Source of the DNA: Phoronis australis
Taxonomy: Eukaryota > Phoronida > Phoronidae
Assembly (NCBI GenBank): GCA_002633005.1
Contig: NMRA01000130.1
Span: 253,577-317,576, forward strand
DNA: 64,000 nucleotides
Direction: 5' to 3'
Positions 1 to 34,425 of the stretch are shown one piece after another. The notes under the pieces were generated by a model. The model made no database searches and had not been told where the DNA came from. It saw nothing but the letters and a program-made list of their open reading frames with translations. Each line of letters begins with the position of its first letter. The stretch's first letter is position 1. A program made the position numbers and the translations under genes.

Positions 1-905
1 GATGTCCAGACGAACTTGACTCTTCCGATTCTGATAATACATGGTAAAACGATTTTCCAATTCTCAGCTCTGGTGTTGCAAGTGGGCTGTCTTCGAAGTA
101 CAGCAGAGATACTGGCGAATCGCTGGTTGACTCTACCAAGCTGAACCCAGACGGCACTGGTAACAGTTGAACAACAGATGGCTCTGGTGTAAATTCCACA
201 CTAGGTGGCAGCAGCATCTGAGAGTCTGGTTCAGGACTTTGGCCAAGTAGCCGTGACACAAGAATGCCGTGACTGGTGAATTGTTGATTGCAATCTGAAC
301 CACATTGTATAGACTGATCACATTGGTGGCTACTGCCATTTTCACACTGAAAGGGATGAAGTGCTGGATGTTGGTGCGAGTCTTCCAAATCACCATTCTC
401 ACGCAACATGCAATGGTCAGACCAACTTCCATCCGGTTCACCACCTACATGGCCAGTCACATCACTAGCGCTCTTGGAAACGATGCTTTCCTGTTGCACA
501 CGCAACCCGTCTTCTTCATAATGGTCAGAAACTGATCTCTCATCCTGAAACCGTCTGCCATTCACAAAGTCATCTGACAGATGATGTACGACTGGTCCTA
601 ACAGCGACTGGCAGTAATTCCTGCAGATAGTGTTCTCTTTGACGAAGGATGAAAAGTACCCACCGCACTCTCTGGGCATCTCTCCAGAAATAATTCGTTC
701 AAGGTTCTTTAGAAAGTCCATCAGCCTATACGATAACAGTGTGCAGACAAAGTTCATGAAAAGCTTGCTGCTGCAGTCATGGTAGGTTTTTTGCGACCGC
801 GGAGGACTTGAATCATCGTTGCATTCACGACAAGTTGTCAGGTGCCTACATCCCAGTTTTTGATTCGTATGTGAGTGGCGAGACCTAATGGAGATTTCGG
901 GAGTT
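1..905 (-). CDS. Unrecognised protein-like open frame, partial at window edge
   Basis: One frame is open from a stop near 1097 to base 1 (about 365 codons) and runs off the window. A strong acceptor (long pyrimidine tract ending ttttccctggcag) would start an exon at 905 in this frame, entering in phase 2; the first in-frame ATG is at 757-755. Residues after the acceptor include a Cys-containing part (LGCRHLTTCRECNDD), a helical hydrophobic part (MNFVCTLLSYRLMDFLKN), CGGYFSSFVKENTICRNYC, then a long polar region and an acidic Ser/Glu tail near the edge (SESEESSSS). No family is recognised. A weak thought was a stress-phosphatase regulator such as PPP1R15, but the diagnostic PP1-binding motif is not in the window. 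The phase does not fit as the missing last RAR exon. Confidence 0.45.
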
Positions 906-2520
906 CTGCCAGGGAAAATGACGGCCGAAACGACACAGGCGTGCAGGACGAGAGAGAAAGAAGAAGCAGATGAAAGAGTATCGACTGAAATGGATGCAGA
1001 CGTTATGAAAATGAAGAAATGGCCGACGACAATGAGAGATATTGATAACCGCGCATCAGCTGAATAAGTTGCTTTGCTGGTATCACGAACAAGTGTTCAT
1101 TTCATTAACTCAATCAATGTGTTTTTACTGACATTTGGGATGTTCACACAAGCCAACTTTGACTAACAGGTGGTGGATGAACAGCGAAGACGGTCATCAA
1201 ATATCTAAGCAGGGCTAGAAAAATGAACACCCATTCGTGTTTGATAATGAGAATTGCTAGAGGATTGTAAGAGCAAATCTTACAACTGCATAATTATGTC
1301 ATTTCACCCAATGAAAACGTACTCTTCATGTATTTGTTATTGATAAAAACAAAGTGAAAAACGGTGCTCCCAATAAGTAGTCAAGTAACTTTTGCAATAA
1401 TCTACATTTCTGTATTCAAACACTGATTGCCTTAATTGGTCCTTCCACGAAATGCCTTAATTAGAATGTTCAAGATATCAGTCCTTTGTTCAGACTAGTT
1501 ATCACAAAGCAATATCTTTGAAAATGTAGCCCTGCTGATGAGAGGTATGCAATGATTTTAATGGGAAACAGTAAAATTCAGGACAATCCTTTTGGAACTT
1601 AACTTTTATGGTAACAAGATGGTTTTATCCCAATAAACCATACAGTCACTCATCCTAATCCACCTTTGTGTGCCTCACAAAGCTCATAATAATCCCATTT
1701 TAATTTGTCATTTGTGATCAAGAGAGCAGGAAATCCCTTTTAATGCTACACACTCCATTTACAATAACACAATGGTACACTGGTACATTTAGTAATAAAT
1801 TTAAAGGCAGTATTCTAGCATGAAGAATTCAACATTCGAGTGCAGAGGACTGTGAACAGTCTAATGATAAAACTGTGGCCATCTGTTCACAGTCAATCTA
1901 TTGTTAGAGCTGGCTATGCCATCCTGAGCTCAGATAGGATCTAAGCTCCAGGCCCTAACTCCAATTCAAAACTTAACCAGTTACGGCATCTGATTTGAGT
2001 ACAGATTGGCAAGCTGTCTCCAAGAGTGCCATGCATTAGGCCCGTCTTGAAACGGCGCAGCAGCGCTCTTATTCCAAGGTATTTACCCACAATGCAAAAC
2101 ACGTATCAAGCACTTAACCTGCTTCTTCACATGCAAAGGACATTTTGAAAAATAAGTCAGTCATGCAATGCATTTTCTACCTCTACAACAGAGGAGAGTT
2201 CAATCCAAGATGGCTAAGTGATTTTTCGAGACCAGTTTCAAAAAAAGAAATTAGAACCCCAGGTCATCAAAAGGAATAATAACTAGCATTATCAGGGTTT
2301 GCCTGAGCTACCAAAATGATCATACAATTAGACCATCACTATTCTGGTGTTGGTTATGTAATGTTTATTAGACACCTGTTGGGACTCGTTTCTCAAAGAG
2401 TCTATAGCTAAAAGTTGTTTAGTTTATGGTCTTTTGACATTGTCTTAGAGTCAGCTCCTGAGCTGGCAACAAATTTGTCTTTTGGCTTTGAGTTGTACAG
2501 ATTAAATGACTTTTAGCCTT

Positions 2521-2543
2521 AGCCCGTTTCCGTGAAACGGGCT
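2521..2543. repeat. Perfect hairpin
   Basis: AGCCCGTTTC, loop CGT, then GAAACGGGCT: a 10-bp perfect stem. This resembles the ends of the GGGCCCGTTTC-type MITEs; a partly decayed element may extend left to about 2380 (GGGACTCGTTTCTC). Confidence 0.6.
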
Positions 2544-2596
2544 ACGCCATCTGTAGACTTATTTTTAGCCAAAACACACAAGACTATGAGAAACAG

Positions 2597-2702
2597 CAGA
2601 CGGCTTGTGCGTGGAAAAAGCACACGGCTTGTGCATGGAAAAAGCAGACGGCTTGTGCATGGAAAAAGCAGACGGCTTGTGCATGGTAAAAGCAGACGGC
2701 AG
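2597..2702. repeat. 24-bp tandem repeat, about 4.4 copies
   Basis: The unit is close to CAGACGGCTTGTGCATGG followed by AAAAAG. Copies are nearly identical (single changes such as gcgtgg and cacacgg), indicating recent expansion. The array ends about ten bases from the RAR exon donor, on the intron side. Confidence 0.9.
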
Positions 2703-2712
2703 TTTTACCCAC

Positions 2713-24690
<21,978 letters not shown>

Positions 24691-25750
24691 GGCGCTGAGA
24701 CGACCGATCAGTACTACAGGGTCACATCTGCAGAGAAAGAAGCTAAGCCATCTTAATGGTAATCAGAATTGCAGGACATCAGAAACATTAACACAGTAAG
24801 TTCAAGGTCAGGCATGAAGGGCATAGGTACTATTAGCCAGAAGGAAGCCGTATTATGATTTGAGAGTCACGAAAACAGTGCTGTGAGCCTCCCCTGTCAA
24901 AGGAAGCGTACTTGAAGCCAGTCCATTTCCATTATGTTTAAAAAATCAACTTGGACAACCAAGACCTTAACAATGTTTCGAATACATATGGAACAGTCGA
25001 TATATGTCGCAGTATTGGTAGAATGTTAAAACCGAAATTCAGTTGCATGTGACACCGAAAAGATTGATAAATAACCATATTCTGTAGTAAACCTTAGCAA
25101 TCTAACCTATAACATGGTTAATCGAATATCCTGATTTCATCAACAAGGCAAAAAATGTCAGACTTTATTGTCAGTACGAAAACCACATCTCAGTTAACAA
25201 TAATTAGGTCAATATATCAAAATTACAAAAAAATTAATAGTAGAGTATTCAACCATCAGAGCCGGCTGCTAATAATCTGAAACAACCCAGCCCTCGCATT
25301 AAATAGATACAACATAAATTCAGGTCAATGACGTTAGGAATCTACAGCAGTCAAAACAACTAACACATGCTTAAACCTAATCAATCATTTCCTTTTAAAA
25401 ACAAGTTGACCCAATTTCGAATTCTGGTGGGCATGGCGGGCGGACTTGGTAAACGACAAAAATAAATTTCTTTCACTCATGGACAATAAGGAATGTTGGA
25501 CAGTTTGTTTGTGAATCATTTGAAAATATGCCACAGCACAACACTGGTAACATGATGTCATGATGCTAGCAAAGAATTTATAAAGCACAATGTGAAACTG
25601 TTGCCTTCGACCTACACGCAAATCATAGGACAGAACACTAGAGGGCACTGAACTTTGTCCATCAAGTACTCTATAACCATCTAACTCTAAGTATATTTCA
25701 TTACATTATTGTGTTGCTATAAATCTGAGCATTGACATGGTATAAGTGAG

Positions 25751-26084
25751 AATTATTAGTCTTCATACACGCCATATGTTGGTTTCATTACGTGTGTGAA
25801 AAGACCTTTGCCACAACAGGGGTTTGAAATAGAGGCTTTCTGCTAATCGAGCAGATTACAATTGCATATATGTATATTCACACCCAAGTCTAGGTAAGAT
25901 GCCTCCTATTACGTTTCCTTGGATTTCTGTAATTGTCCCGGTGGTCCAGTTATCTCTGTGCACTAAAGTGTCTGCACGGTTAGCATAAAGTCTAGGGCTC
26001 AAAATCCCGTCGGGACAGAGATCTTTTCAGATTTAACTATATGTCACACGATGTGACCAACACATGTATGAAGACTAATAATTT
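25751..26084. mobile_element. Palindromic element with internal tRNA-like module, copy 2
   Basis: Inverted ends AATTATTAGTCTTCATACA and its complement at 26083. The plus strand between them has CGGTGGTCCAG, CACGGTTAGCATAAAGTC and a decayed B box followed by CCCGTCGGGACAGAGATC. The shared GGGACAGAGA-TCTTTTCAG block after the B box ties it to copies 1 and 3. Confidence 0.7.
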
Positions 26085-27359
26085 TAACTTAAATATTTCA
26101 TAATGTCACCACTATGGGGGGCATTGCCACTAAGTAGCTTCAATAAGGCTTGACTTGTCTAAACAACAGAACACAAGACAATCACTACAAGAGAAGTGAC
26201 GATGGTAGAAGCAACTTACCATAGTGGAAGTGGCTATGTAAATAGTTGGTCCAAAAAGTGAGCGACTAACAGCCAAGTATCGGGCAAGTCCTTCGGCTTG
26301 AAGCCCAGTCTGAAAAACGAGAACGGGAAATAATCAACAACAATCAAAGTAGGACATAAGCAGGCTTTCAAAATAGCCGTGATTTTGCAGAAAATTTACC
26401 GCTCATAATGTCATCGCGTGTTCACCAATTTTCTGCGGTGAAATGAACAAAAAAACTCCACCCACACACAAAAGGTGAGCGAACTCCGATCTGTGTAATT
26501 AAAACTCGCAATTCACTGCTTAATAGAGTCACACTCACAAGCAATTTCACCTCATCCAATAACCTCAACAGACAGACATGGCTGGCGGGCACGAGGAAGA
26601 CTGGTAGTTTTTTAAATAACTTCTGCTAGCCTGCAGATGCGCCTTTGTAAGATTATAGAAACACAGTGAAGTAAACCAACCCGTTGAGCCACTGTAACCA
26701 AGTTGAGTCAGCTGGTAGTGCTGACATCTGTTGGTGACAACATTCAGTATTCGCATCAGCTTTCTGACCAGACTATGTTTATTCTACACAGATTTCACAC
26801 TAAAGTATTTGCTTAAACAGACATTTTTCTACATTTCAAAGGAGAATGCCTTGCTGCAAATAGATTAAGCTTAATCAACAATTGTTTTACAGCAGCTTCG
26901 CACTACAAACCGTGCTGGTAATCGACTATAATGTTATTTTTTCGTTGTGGAACGTTTAACAAAACGGAATTTCAGTTGCATATCGGCCATATTGAGTGTT
27001 AAATATATGAAGCATTGCCGATTTTACTTGAGCGTGGTGCTGAGTTACACTAAAAAATTTAATCTCAATTTCTGATGGACACTTACATATCGATCATAAC
27101 TTCAGCGCTTTTAAAGGGTCTCAACCTGTTAAGTGTCACCGCGGTAACAGAATATTTCAGTATAATACTCACTGCAGTCACCTAATGATATACAATCTAA
27201 TAAAGTGACAAAAATTAGCAAAGAAGTTGGAACACGGCAACCCTTTCGCGACGCCATTTTGTCATTCCCAGCATGCAATTTCAATCTCTATGAGACCACT
27301 AAATGTCAGTCTCGGTCATATCTGTCTTCACTGGCGCAGTGTGTACAATAATAAATTCT

Positions 27360-27510
27360 CACCAATTTTGGACAAAAATAATCCCCAAAATTGTACTTTC
27401 TGACTTTCAAGCGTTCCTACCATTTTTGCGAATGCCCACATTTTTTCTACATATTTTCTTCTGGTAGCTATAGTACAGAACTTGGATATGGCAAAGCCTC
27501 ATTCTTAACC
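27360..27510 (+). repeat. Family-A dispersed repeat, 5' part
   Basis: TTTTGGACAAAAATAA, then GCGTTCCTACCATTTTTGCG and AATGCCCACATTTTTTC match the 5' part of the copy at 43525-43750; the 3' hallmark is missing. A separate 3' fragment lies at about 26930-27010 (GGAATTTCAGTTGCATATCG). Confidence 0.5.
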
Positions 27511-27683
27511 CAATTTCTAATTCCGGTGTAGAAGGTGGCAGAGTTGATGGACTGCAGGTTCTTCGATTCAGCAACTACCCTAATGCAACCTAATGACAAT
27601 GTAATAATGGTAAATGACTATTCTTAGTCCAACTAAAATTGCTGCCATTCATTTTTTGATTGACAGGACTGTAGCACATCAAC

Positions 27684-27993
27684 CAGCATTTCGCTCCGTT
27701 TAGCTGGCAAAAAACAAAAGTCGAATTTGACCTTTTGGTCTCATTAAATTGGTGTCATAATATTCCATACAGTTATAGAATTTCATTTCCGTTACCAACA
27801 AAACAACGAAACCACCAGCGACTCATGAGACGGCGGAGTTAGCCTATCCCAAAATTGCAAATTCAAAAATGGCGCAGGTACACGTTGTTTGTGACTCGAG
27901 TAGCTAAAGGGAATGAAATCCTACCATGGTAAGGAATATTATGAGACCCTATTTGATTTTCATTTTTAGTCAGCTAAATACAGCGAAATGCAG
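27684..27993. mobile_element. Family-B MITE, copy 3
   Basis: Ends CAGCATTTCGCTCCGTTTAG and CTAAATACAGCGAAATGCAG; arms extend through the AAATCAAAT-GGTCTCAT region on each side. It has internal CCTACCATGGTAAGGAATATTA. Confidence 0.65.
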
Positions 27994-30900
27994 TTTGAAG
28001 TATATTTTTCTTATTACTCACTTTTGCTAAGAACTGGTCTACACAGAAATGCTATTTTCCGTAATATTATAGCTACCTTAACAATTACAGCTGGCACTGA
28101 TGTACAGGCGGTTACTTCAGATTGAGCTTGCACATGCCGCAACATTTATGGGGTAAAGAGAAGTTTGTACTCAGTGTTACGCCTACCATCGGTCACACGC
28201 ACTCACGCCGTGGAGATCCCCACACCACGAAAACAACTCGTTAACAATCAACTTCCTGTTTTTCTTTACAGCACTGCCGCTTGTGCAGGTCTCATTCAAC
28301 TCCGAAAATAATCGTAAGCAAATTATAATATCAAAATAAAGCTCTTAAAATTGAGTTGCTACTGTTTTTGTTACTTTAGTCCACGCAAAACGGATCAAAT
28401 AGCGTTGTGATGTTGACAACAGATATCTAAAAATTGTTGATAACCCATCACTTACGTATTTTCAGACGGTCATTAAAATGATCATTAGTTACTCAAAATT
28501 AACAACGTATACGTCCGTAGGCGTAATGAAGTGCACTAAAGACACCTTTAGATGTACAGGTGACAGGATGTGACAATTATTTGCGGACTCGTATCATTGC
28601 ATCATTGGTCAAGATCAAGAGCCTTACACGTTAATTTGCGCAAGGATGGTTCATTAGTGTTTTCGTGTCTAGAAAAGTTGCATTTCATTTATGAAATTAC
28701 ATAGCTCACGGTAGTGGTATTCTCTTTCACATGACAGCTGTACCCTACTATGCCAGACATGGGCAATGGGGTGGGGGGGGGGGTGTTGGGTACCAGAGAA
28801 AACACAAAATGATGAAAAACTGTTAAATTAGAAACACTGTTTCGTGGTACTTGTCATTAGAAACTTAATCGGTGTCATAGCATCTTGCACTTCATAAATA
28901 GATTTTTTTACAAGAAGCGATGTTGTCAGTTGTGGTTATCAGGAACACTGATCTAAGGTCCCTTTGAGTGGAGCAGGGCAATTGTAGCATTAGTGATGAC
29001 TACACTCCAGTACAACACAGGCTGACATGGAATTATATATAGTGAACTAAAACTGATGATTTTTCAGACTGCTTGGCTTTTGAAATTGAATTCCTCGTGA
29101 AAAGTTCGGTTATCATAGGCTGATTTTTACCAGAAAAGATAAGATACAAATTAGCCAAAATAGATCCATTTGGTTTCGGTTCTCTGGTACTTGTCAATGA
29201 ATGTAGTTCCATTTGGTTTTAGTAACTCCCTGAACCGTCATGATGCCACACAAAAGATCGTGCCAAAGCTTAACAATGGACTAGATTGATATCTGGATTT
29301 ATCCTCAATTTGGAAAGCTGTAGTCGGCTGGAGTTGAAACCAAGCTAGAAGCTTTTGCAGTGATCAGGGCCAAGGGTCATTACAAATACTATTTACAAAT
29401 ACTATAAGAATTAAACAGACAGAATCCTTTGGTAAAGTCAGAAGGGCTCACTTATGAGCCACGCACATGTAATATGCGTGATAAGAATACGTGCCTCTGC
29501 CTTAAGAGGCGAGCCTGCACGGGCCCCCTGAGAGGGAGCAACTGGTCATTAACGGGCACAAGATACACTCCTAAATTTCCGTTCGTCACTTTTTCAAATC
29601 AGGTACCGTGTTTATTTCATTATCAGCTCTTGCCAACTGTGGGTTATTTGTAGAAGTTAGAACTTTCACAATCCCAACCCAAACCCCCACTCCTGTACCA
29701 GAGATTGTCCAGTTGTTGACCACTCCGGGGTTTCATGCACAGAACTGTACATACCCACTTCACTTGCAACACCCACAAAATCATCAATCATCTCATGCAA
29801 TTACCCAGCAGCAGGTGAAAATAAAAAAAACATGTCAAGAACTAGATTCAACAGACTGGGAAAATAAATTGAGGAAACAATGGTAATTCAAAGTCAATTT
29901 AAATCCCTCCATATGATGTTGATGTCAGAGTACTTAAAATAATCTTTCCCATTAGAGCAAAACAGCGGGGAAAAATAAATTTCTGCTGTCAAATTTCAGC
30001 ATTTGGAGACCCTGTGCAGCGTTTGGACGCCAAAGTACAGCAAGCATCGGTTTTCGGTGTCACTTTTTACTTGCTAACTGCAGCTCTGACAGCTGACTAG
30101 CCTTGCAGAATAAGAAACTTGCAGAATAAGAAAGTACAATTGTAGGTCAAGATATGATGTAAGATACAATAAAATTTATTACAGATACAGGTCTCCAGTG
30201 TAACATACCACACTATAACAGCAATATGAATTGGGGTCATGAAAAAAGCAGTGACATGTCCTTGTTCATGGACGTCGTGAGAAATTGAGAAACCTATGTG
30301 GGATGCCCTATTTTTGAAATCCTGGACGAACCCCTGCGCCTCGTACAAGCGGACTCTCATTTAGGATAGACTAGCACGGTATGGTAGTTTGCCGAGGTCG
30401 CTTTTTAGCCAGTGGTAAAAACGGGATGGCATTTTATAGGTGACAACACGAGGTTCAGCTACTTGAAGATATGATATGGCTGCAAAGTATTTTAATACTC
30501 TCTCTTCGGTGAGAGTGCAGTTAAAACAACACTCTCACTGAGGAAAGACTGAATGGGTGCGCCGGCTAACCCTGGTCGCTGTTTCTCTCCAGCGAAAAAC
30601 ACAAGAACTGAACAGAAGATTGTCTTCAACAATGGGTCCAACTACGAAAAAATATAATGTGGCCCTATGTACAACTAGTAAGTAAGGTCGATAAAGCCAA
30701 CGTTTCATCACATTTCATCTACGAACATGCGACAGGGTCCCTGAAAGTGACTCCTGCATGCGCTCCACTTCAAAAACTTTGAACATTTCAGTAATATTTC
30801 AAATCCAAGTAGACTACAGGTTTTCGAGGCCTGTGACCACCAAACTTTTACTCAGAAACTTTTACTTATAATTGTTCTTGCTCAAGTTGGTAATACGTAA

Positions 30901-31394
30901 AAATGACAACCAGCAAACTATACTCGAACCTCTTCGAGACATAAATCTCTTTCTTTTACACTACAAAAGTTGACACAGATCTGTGTCTACTATTCATTGG
31001 TGAGCCCAAGCATATCATACTTCCCAGCCCTTCTCATTGTCATCCTATACAATCAGATGACTAGATTTATTGACACAATCAAAACATCATTTTGCTTTAT
31101 GCTATGGTATAAGTACTTTTTACACAAACTTGAACGAGGATATGCCCACGGTTTAGGTCGTGTCGATTAGTGTGAACGGCCAACTTAGCACTCAACAGGT
31201 GGATTTAATGTTACAAGACCTTATTCACTGAGCAATGGGCCTACCTGAGCGGCCTGCACACCCCTGGTATAACGTGGACCAGACCGCCTTCAATTATTTT
31301 TTATTATCCACAAGTCCGTTTACTGAGGCAAACAGCTACCTAACTATTGGTAATACTTATTTTCTGAATGTAGAAAAGCTGAAGAATTTGATAA

Positions 31395-31830
31395 TTGACT
31401 TTTTACCAATCAGTCATTAATTGGGCTACGCAAAGATGCGCTTTGAGTAAATCATAAAAAAATGAAAATTGGTAGCAAAACAACAGTATCAATTCCACGA
31501 ACCAATTCCATTTGATATAAAATTTCAAAACAAAATCTCAAAAACGAACAGTTTTCTGAGTTATGATTTCATTTTGGTTTCATAACTTTTTAAGTTTCAT
31601 GATAATCATACAAGTCCTATTGTTGATGGCCCCTCATACAAAAGTGGAACACCTCAAAAACAGTTCCGAACAACGTTTATGTAGCACATTGCATAACGCA
31701 AACTATGTGGAAGTTTCAGGTAAATCATTAATTTCTCAGATACGATGTTCGAAATGAGCCAAATCTGGACAGTTTTCAAGGTTCCTGCAGAACCTTAACA
31801 GTGGAGCTTGTCAATGCTTCGATGGTAAAC
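31395..31830 (+). repeat. Family-C dispersed repeat
   Basis: Long copy: GACTTTTTACCAATCAGTCA at its left also occurs at 36530 (GACTTTTTACCAATCTGCCA), and CATACAAAAGTGGAACACCT, CAGATACGATGTTCGAAATG at its right occur at 12600-12870. Confidence 0.55.
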
Positions 31831-34337
31831 TTCACTGTCATCGAAGTCATCTCGGCAGACATTGCTGTCAACAAGGGCATGCGTTGTATTATTACAGTAG
31901 ATATTTTGTAAAAAAGTGGATGAAATATTAATTATTCTATCACTAGAAGCAGTTCATTTCATTTATTACACGAACGCATACATGAGTCTTCATATTTCAA
32001 AAAATTACAAAATTGTATAATATTTCCACGCGGTCCCATCTTGTGATAACTTTGATGACCTGAGCTTCACAAAGCGAGATAACCTCCGAGTCCATTAACT
32101 ACTGAAGCTGTCTGTTCAACTAATTTCAGTTTACATCAACACCACTCTTGCGAAATTGAATTGATCGGAAATGGCCGACAGAATTTAGAACACAACTATC
32201 GTGACAGTTACTTCACTAAAAGTTTCTCGGAGAATGCTGATAAAACAGTTGGCTAATATATCAAGTACTTTTAACTAAATTCAATATTGGACGAGACACT
32301 TTGTTTTATTCCCCAGGAAATCATGTGAAGATCGGAAGCAGATTTCCTAACCATGAGAACCTTGGCTGAAAAATGCTTAGCCCAAGGGAAAATTGGCAAG
32401 CAACTCGACTCCCTGGCATATCAGAAGTCAGCATAAAGGCCAGGCTTAACACCCGCCTCAGGGATGACAACAGGGTGGAATGGTGAATCAAAAACAAGGC
32501 GCTGTTTTGATTGGACGGGTCAGATCTAACTAAGGATCAGGGAGCAAGAAAGGGCAGACGTGTCCACAGGCGAGCAGCACTACATCGGGCAGTTATCTAA
32601 AATTGAGCTGATACGTGGCGAACCAACAGGATCGGGCATAAAACGAGCTGGCCTCTGGGGAGGCTTGTCGTGCCGTAAATTAGTAAATTAATTTGAAGCA
32701 TAATGACAAATTGAGTTTGGTAGTACTGATTTTACCACCTAAAAACTTCCTATGGGCTAAGATTAAAAACTGACAATACATTACCTTGTTAATTCAAGTA
32801 ATAACTTTGCACATGTACCGCCTGATGGTAAAACTCTGAGATGAACTCAAAAATATAAAAGTTTACAACTGAACTCAATATTTCAGTCAGCGCAATCTGC
32901 TGTAATGCCACGATTTCATAAGTAGTGACATTTATAACAAAGTGCGCATGTTGTTGTTACCTTTCTCCAAGCCACATACACCTAAGCACAATCGCATTAT
33001 GGAACGAAAAAGTTCCATTTGGAAAGACCATTGTAACAGAACAAGGATTTAAGAACATGTACCGTAATGAAAGTTCCTGCTTTGGTCTACATTTAAATTC
33101 CGTTCTTTTTCAATCCTACTGCATGTTAAAACACAATACAGGGCTTGAGAGGAGCAAGTCCATTGTACTCACACACGTTCAAAACAATGAATCAATAGTC
33201 ATGTCCACATTACGAGTTACCCCCAAAAACAACTCGACCGAGAGCATTCTTATCCCCAGTTAGCCAAGTGTCCAAACTATACACTCAACCCGTGACAATT
33301 ATTGCGCGAAAAGGAAGACTTAACTGCGCAAGTGCGCACGTAGGTGGCAACGACTACTGCCCTGTCTACATGTTTTGAGTCCACATTGTGATTTGTACTA
33401 TGGGAGAATAAGTCACCTTGCGCGGATAAACTGGGACAGTTGTAACGTGCATCACGTTGGTCCAGTACTGAAGCACCAACACAATAACTTTACCTTGCCG
33501 TAACTCTTCCAGGAATGCCTTGATCTCCGGGGTACCCCCGACTGTACCCCGAGGTAACCCAGAGGCATTAACGACTATTGAAATACTTGGATAACATGGA
33601 TGGTACAACAAATCTGTCACAGATCAAGATTCACTGATCCCACTTCTTGGTTTGTATCAGAATCATAAGACAGCAACAGATCTACAAACCCATATGTTCC
33701 CAGCCTTGCTAGGACTCCACTATCCTCAGCTCATCATTTGTGACAGCCAGGTTGACCCAGACTCTTTTTGACAGACGTTAATTTCAATAAAATCCACCAG
33801 ATGTAGTACACGATACTGACATAACCTATGCACAGAATCACTCACGTCTTGTACAAAATATAAGATTCACTCAAGTAATGAAGTCGGCTCAAGGCTATCA
33901 GTGAACCGCTGCAATGGATGGATAGTCTGCCTGTGTATGTAGGCCATTGACAACAATACTGGGCTCTGGTTGGCTGGTCTAGACTTTGCTCTAGAGGTCG
34001 CTGACCCCTGGAGTACAGTAAATAATTGGTGAATGCACTTACATAATTTCAGTGCAAGCTGTCCCCTGGCTGTTTGGATAATGAACCATGTTCTTGGCTA
34101 TATTTTCAAGGGTGCCAGCATGTACTAGGAATTCAGGAATGTCAACTCATCAACATAATATACCCCGTGGGCTTATATTTGAATTTTTCAAACAGATAAA
34201 AACTTACTTTGAAAGTTGATATTGTCAACTTTTAACGGTCCGTAAGATTTAACAAAATGGATACTTCTACCGAAGTAAGGCCTATTGACAGAGATCATGT
34301 CAAAGTGACATTAGCAGCAATGTTATGTATCTGAGAT

Positions 34338-34425
34338 CAGCCCCACCACAAACCCATGACCTCAGCATTTGCAGACCAAAGCCTTGCCAGTAGAGCTAAC
34401 AGGCAATGTGACAATTACCTCAGTA
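34338..34425 (-). mobile_element. tRNA-like SINE module
   Basis: The minus strand reads CTGTTAGCTCTACTGGCAAG (A-box like) and, about 35 bases on, GAGGTCATGGGTTTGTGG (degenerate B box). It does not fold as a complete tRNA and lacks a recognisable anticodon arm; a decayed tRNA-derived SINE is the best reading. Confidence 0.4.

Larger units (their letters stand above)
906..2712 (-). other. Non-coding, probably last RAR intron; no AF-2 exon found
   Basis: Both strands were read for the conserved AERVITLKMEI and PLIQEMLEN segments that should follow the 2713-2871 exon. None was seen. It contains a 24-bp tandem repeat (2597-2702) and a perfect 10-bp stem hairpin (2521-2543). The rest looks like plain AT-rich intron. 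Confidence 0.5.

Noticed and set aside
1-905. Reading the left-edge ORF as the missing RAR terminal exon
   Set aside because: The exon phase does not match the phase-1 donor at 2713 with the best acceptor, and the apparent similarity of ERIISGEMP to ERVITLKMEIPG is too short and poorly ordered.
33528-33551. CGGGGTAC/GTACCCCG hairpin as a terminator or regulatory stem
   Set aside because: An isolated 8-bp stem in eukaryotic intron-like DNA; no associated feature.
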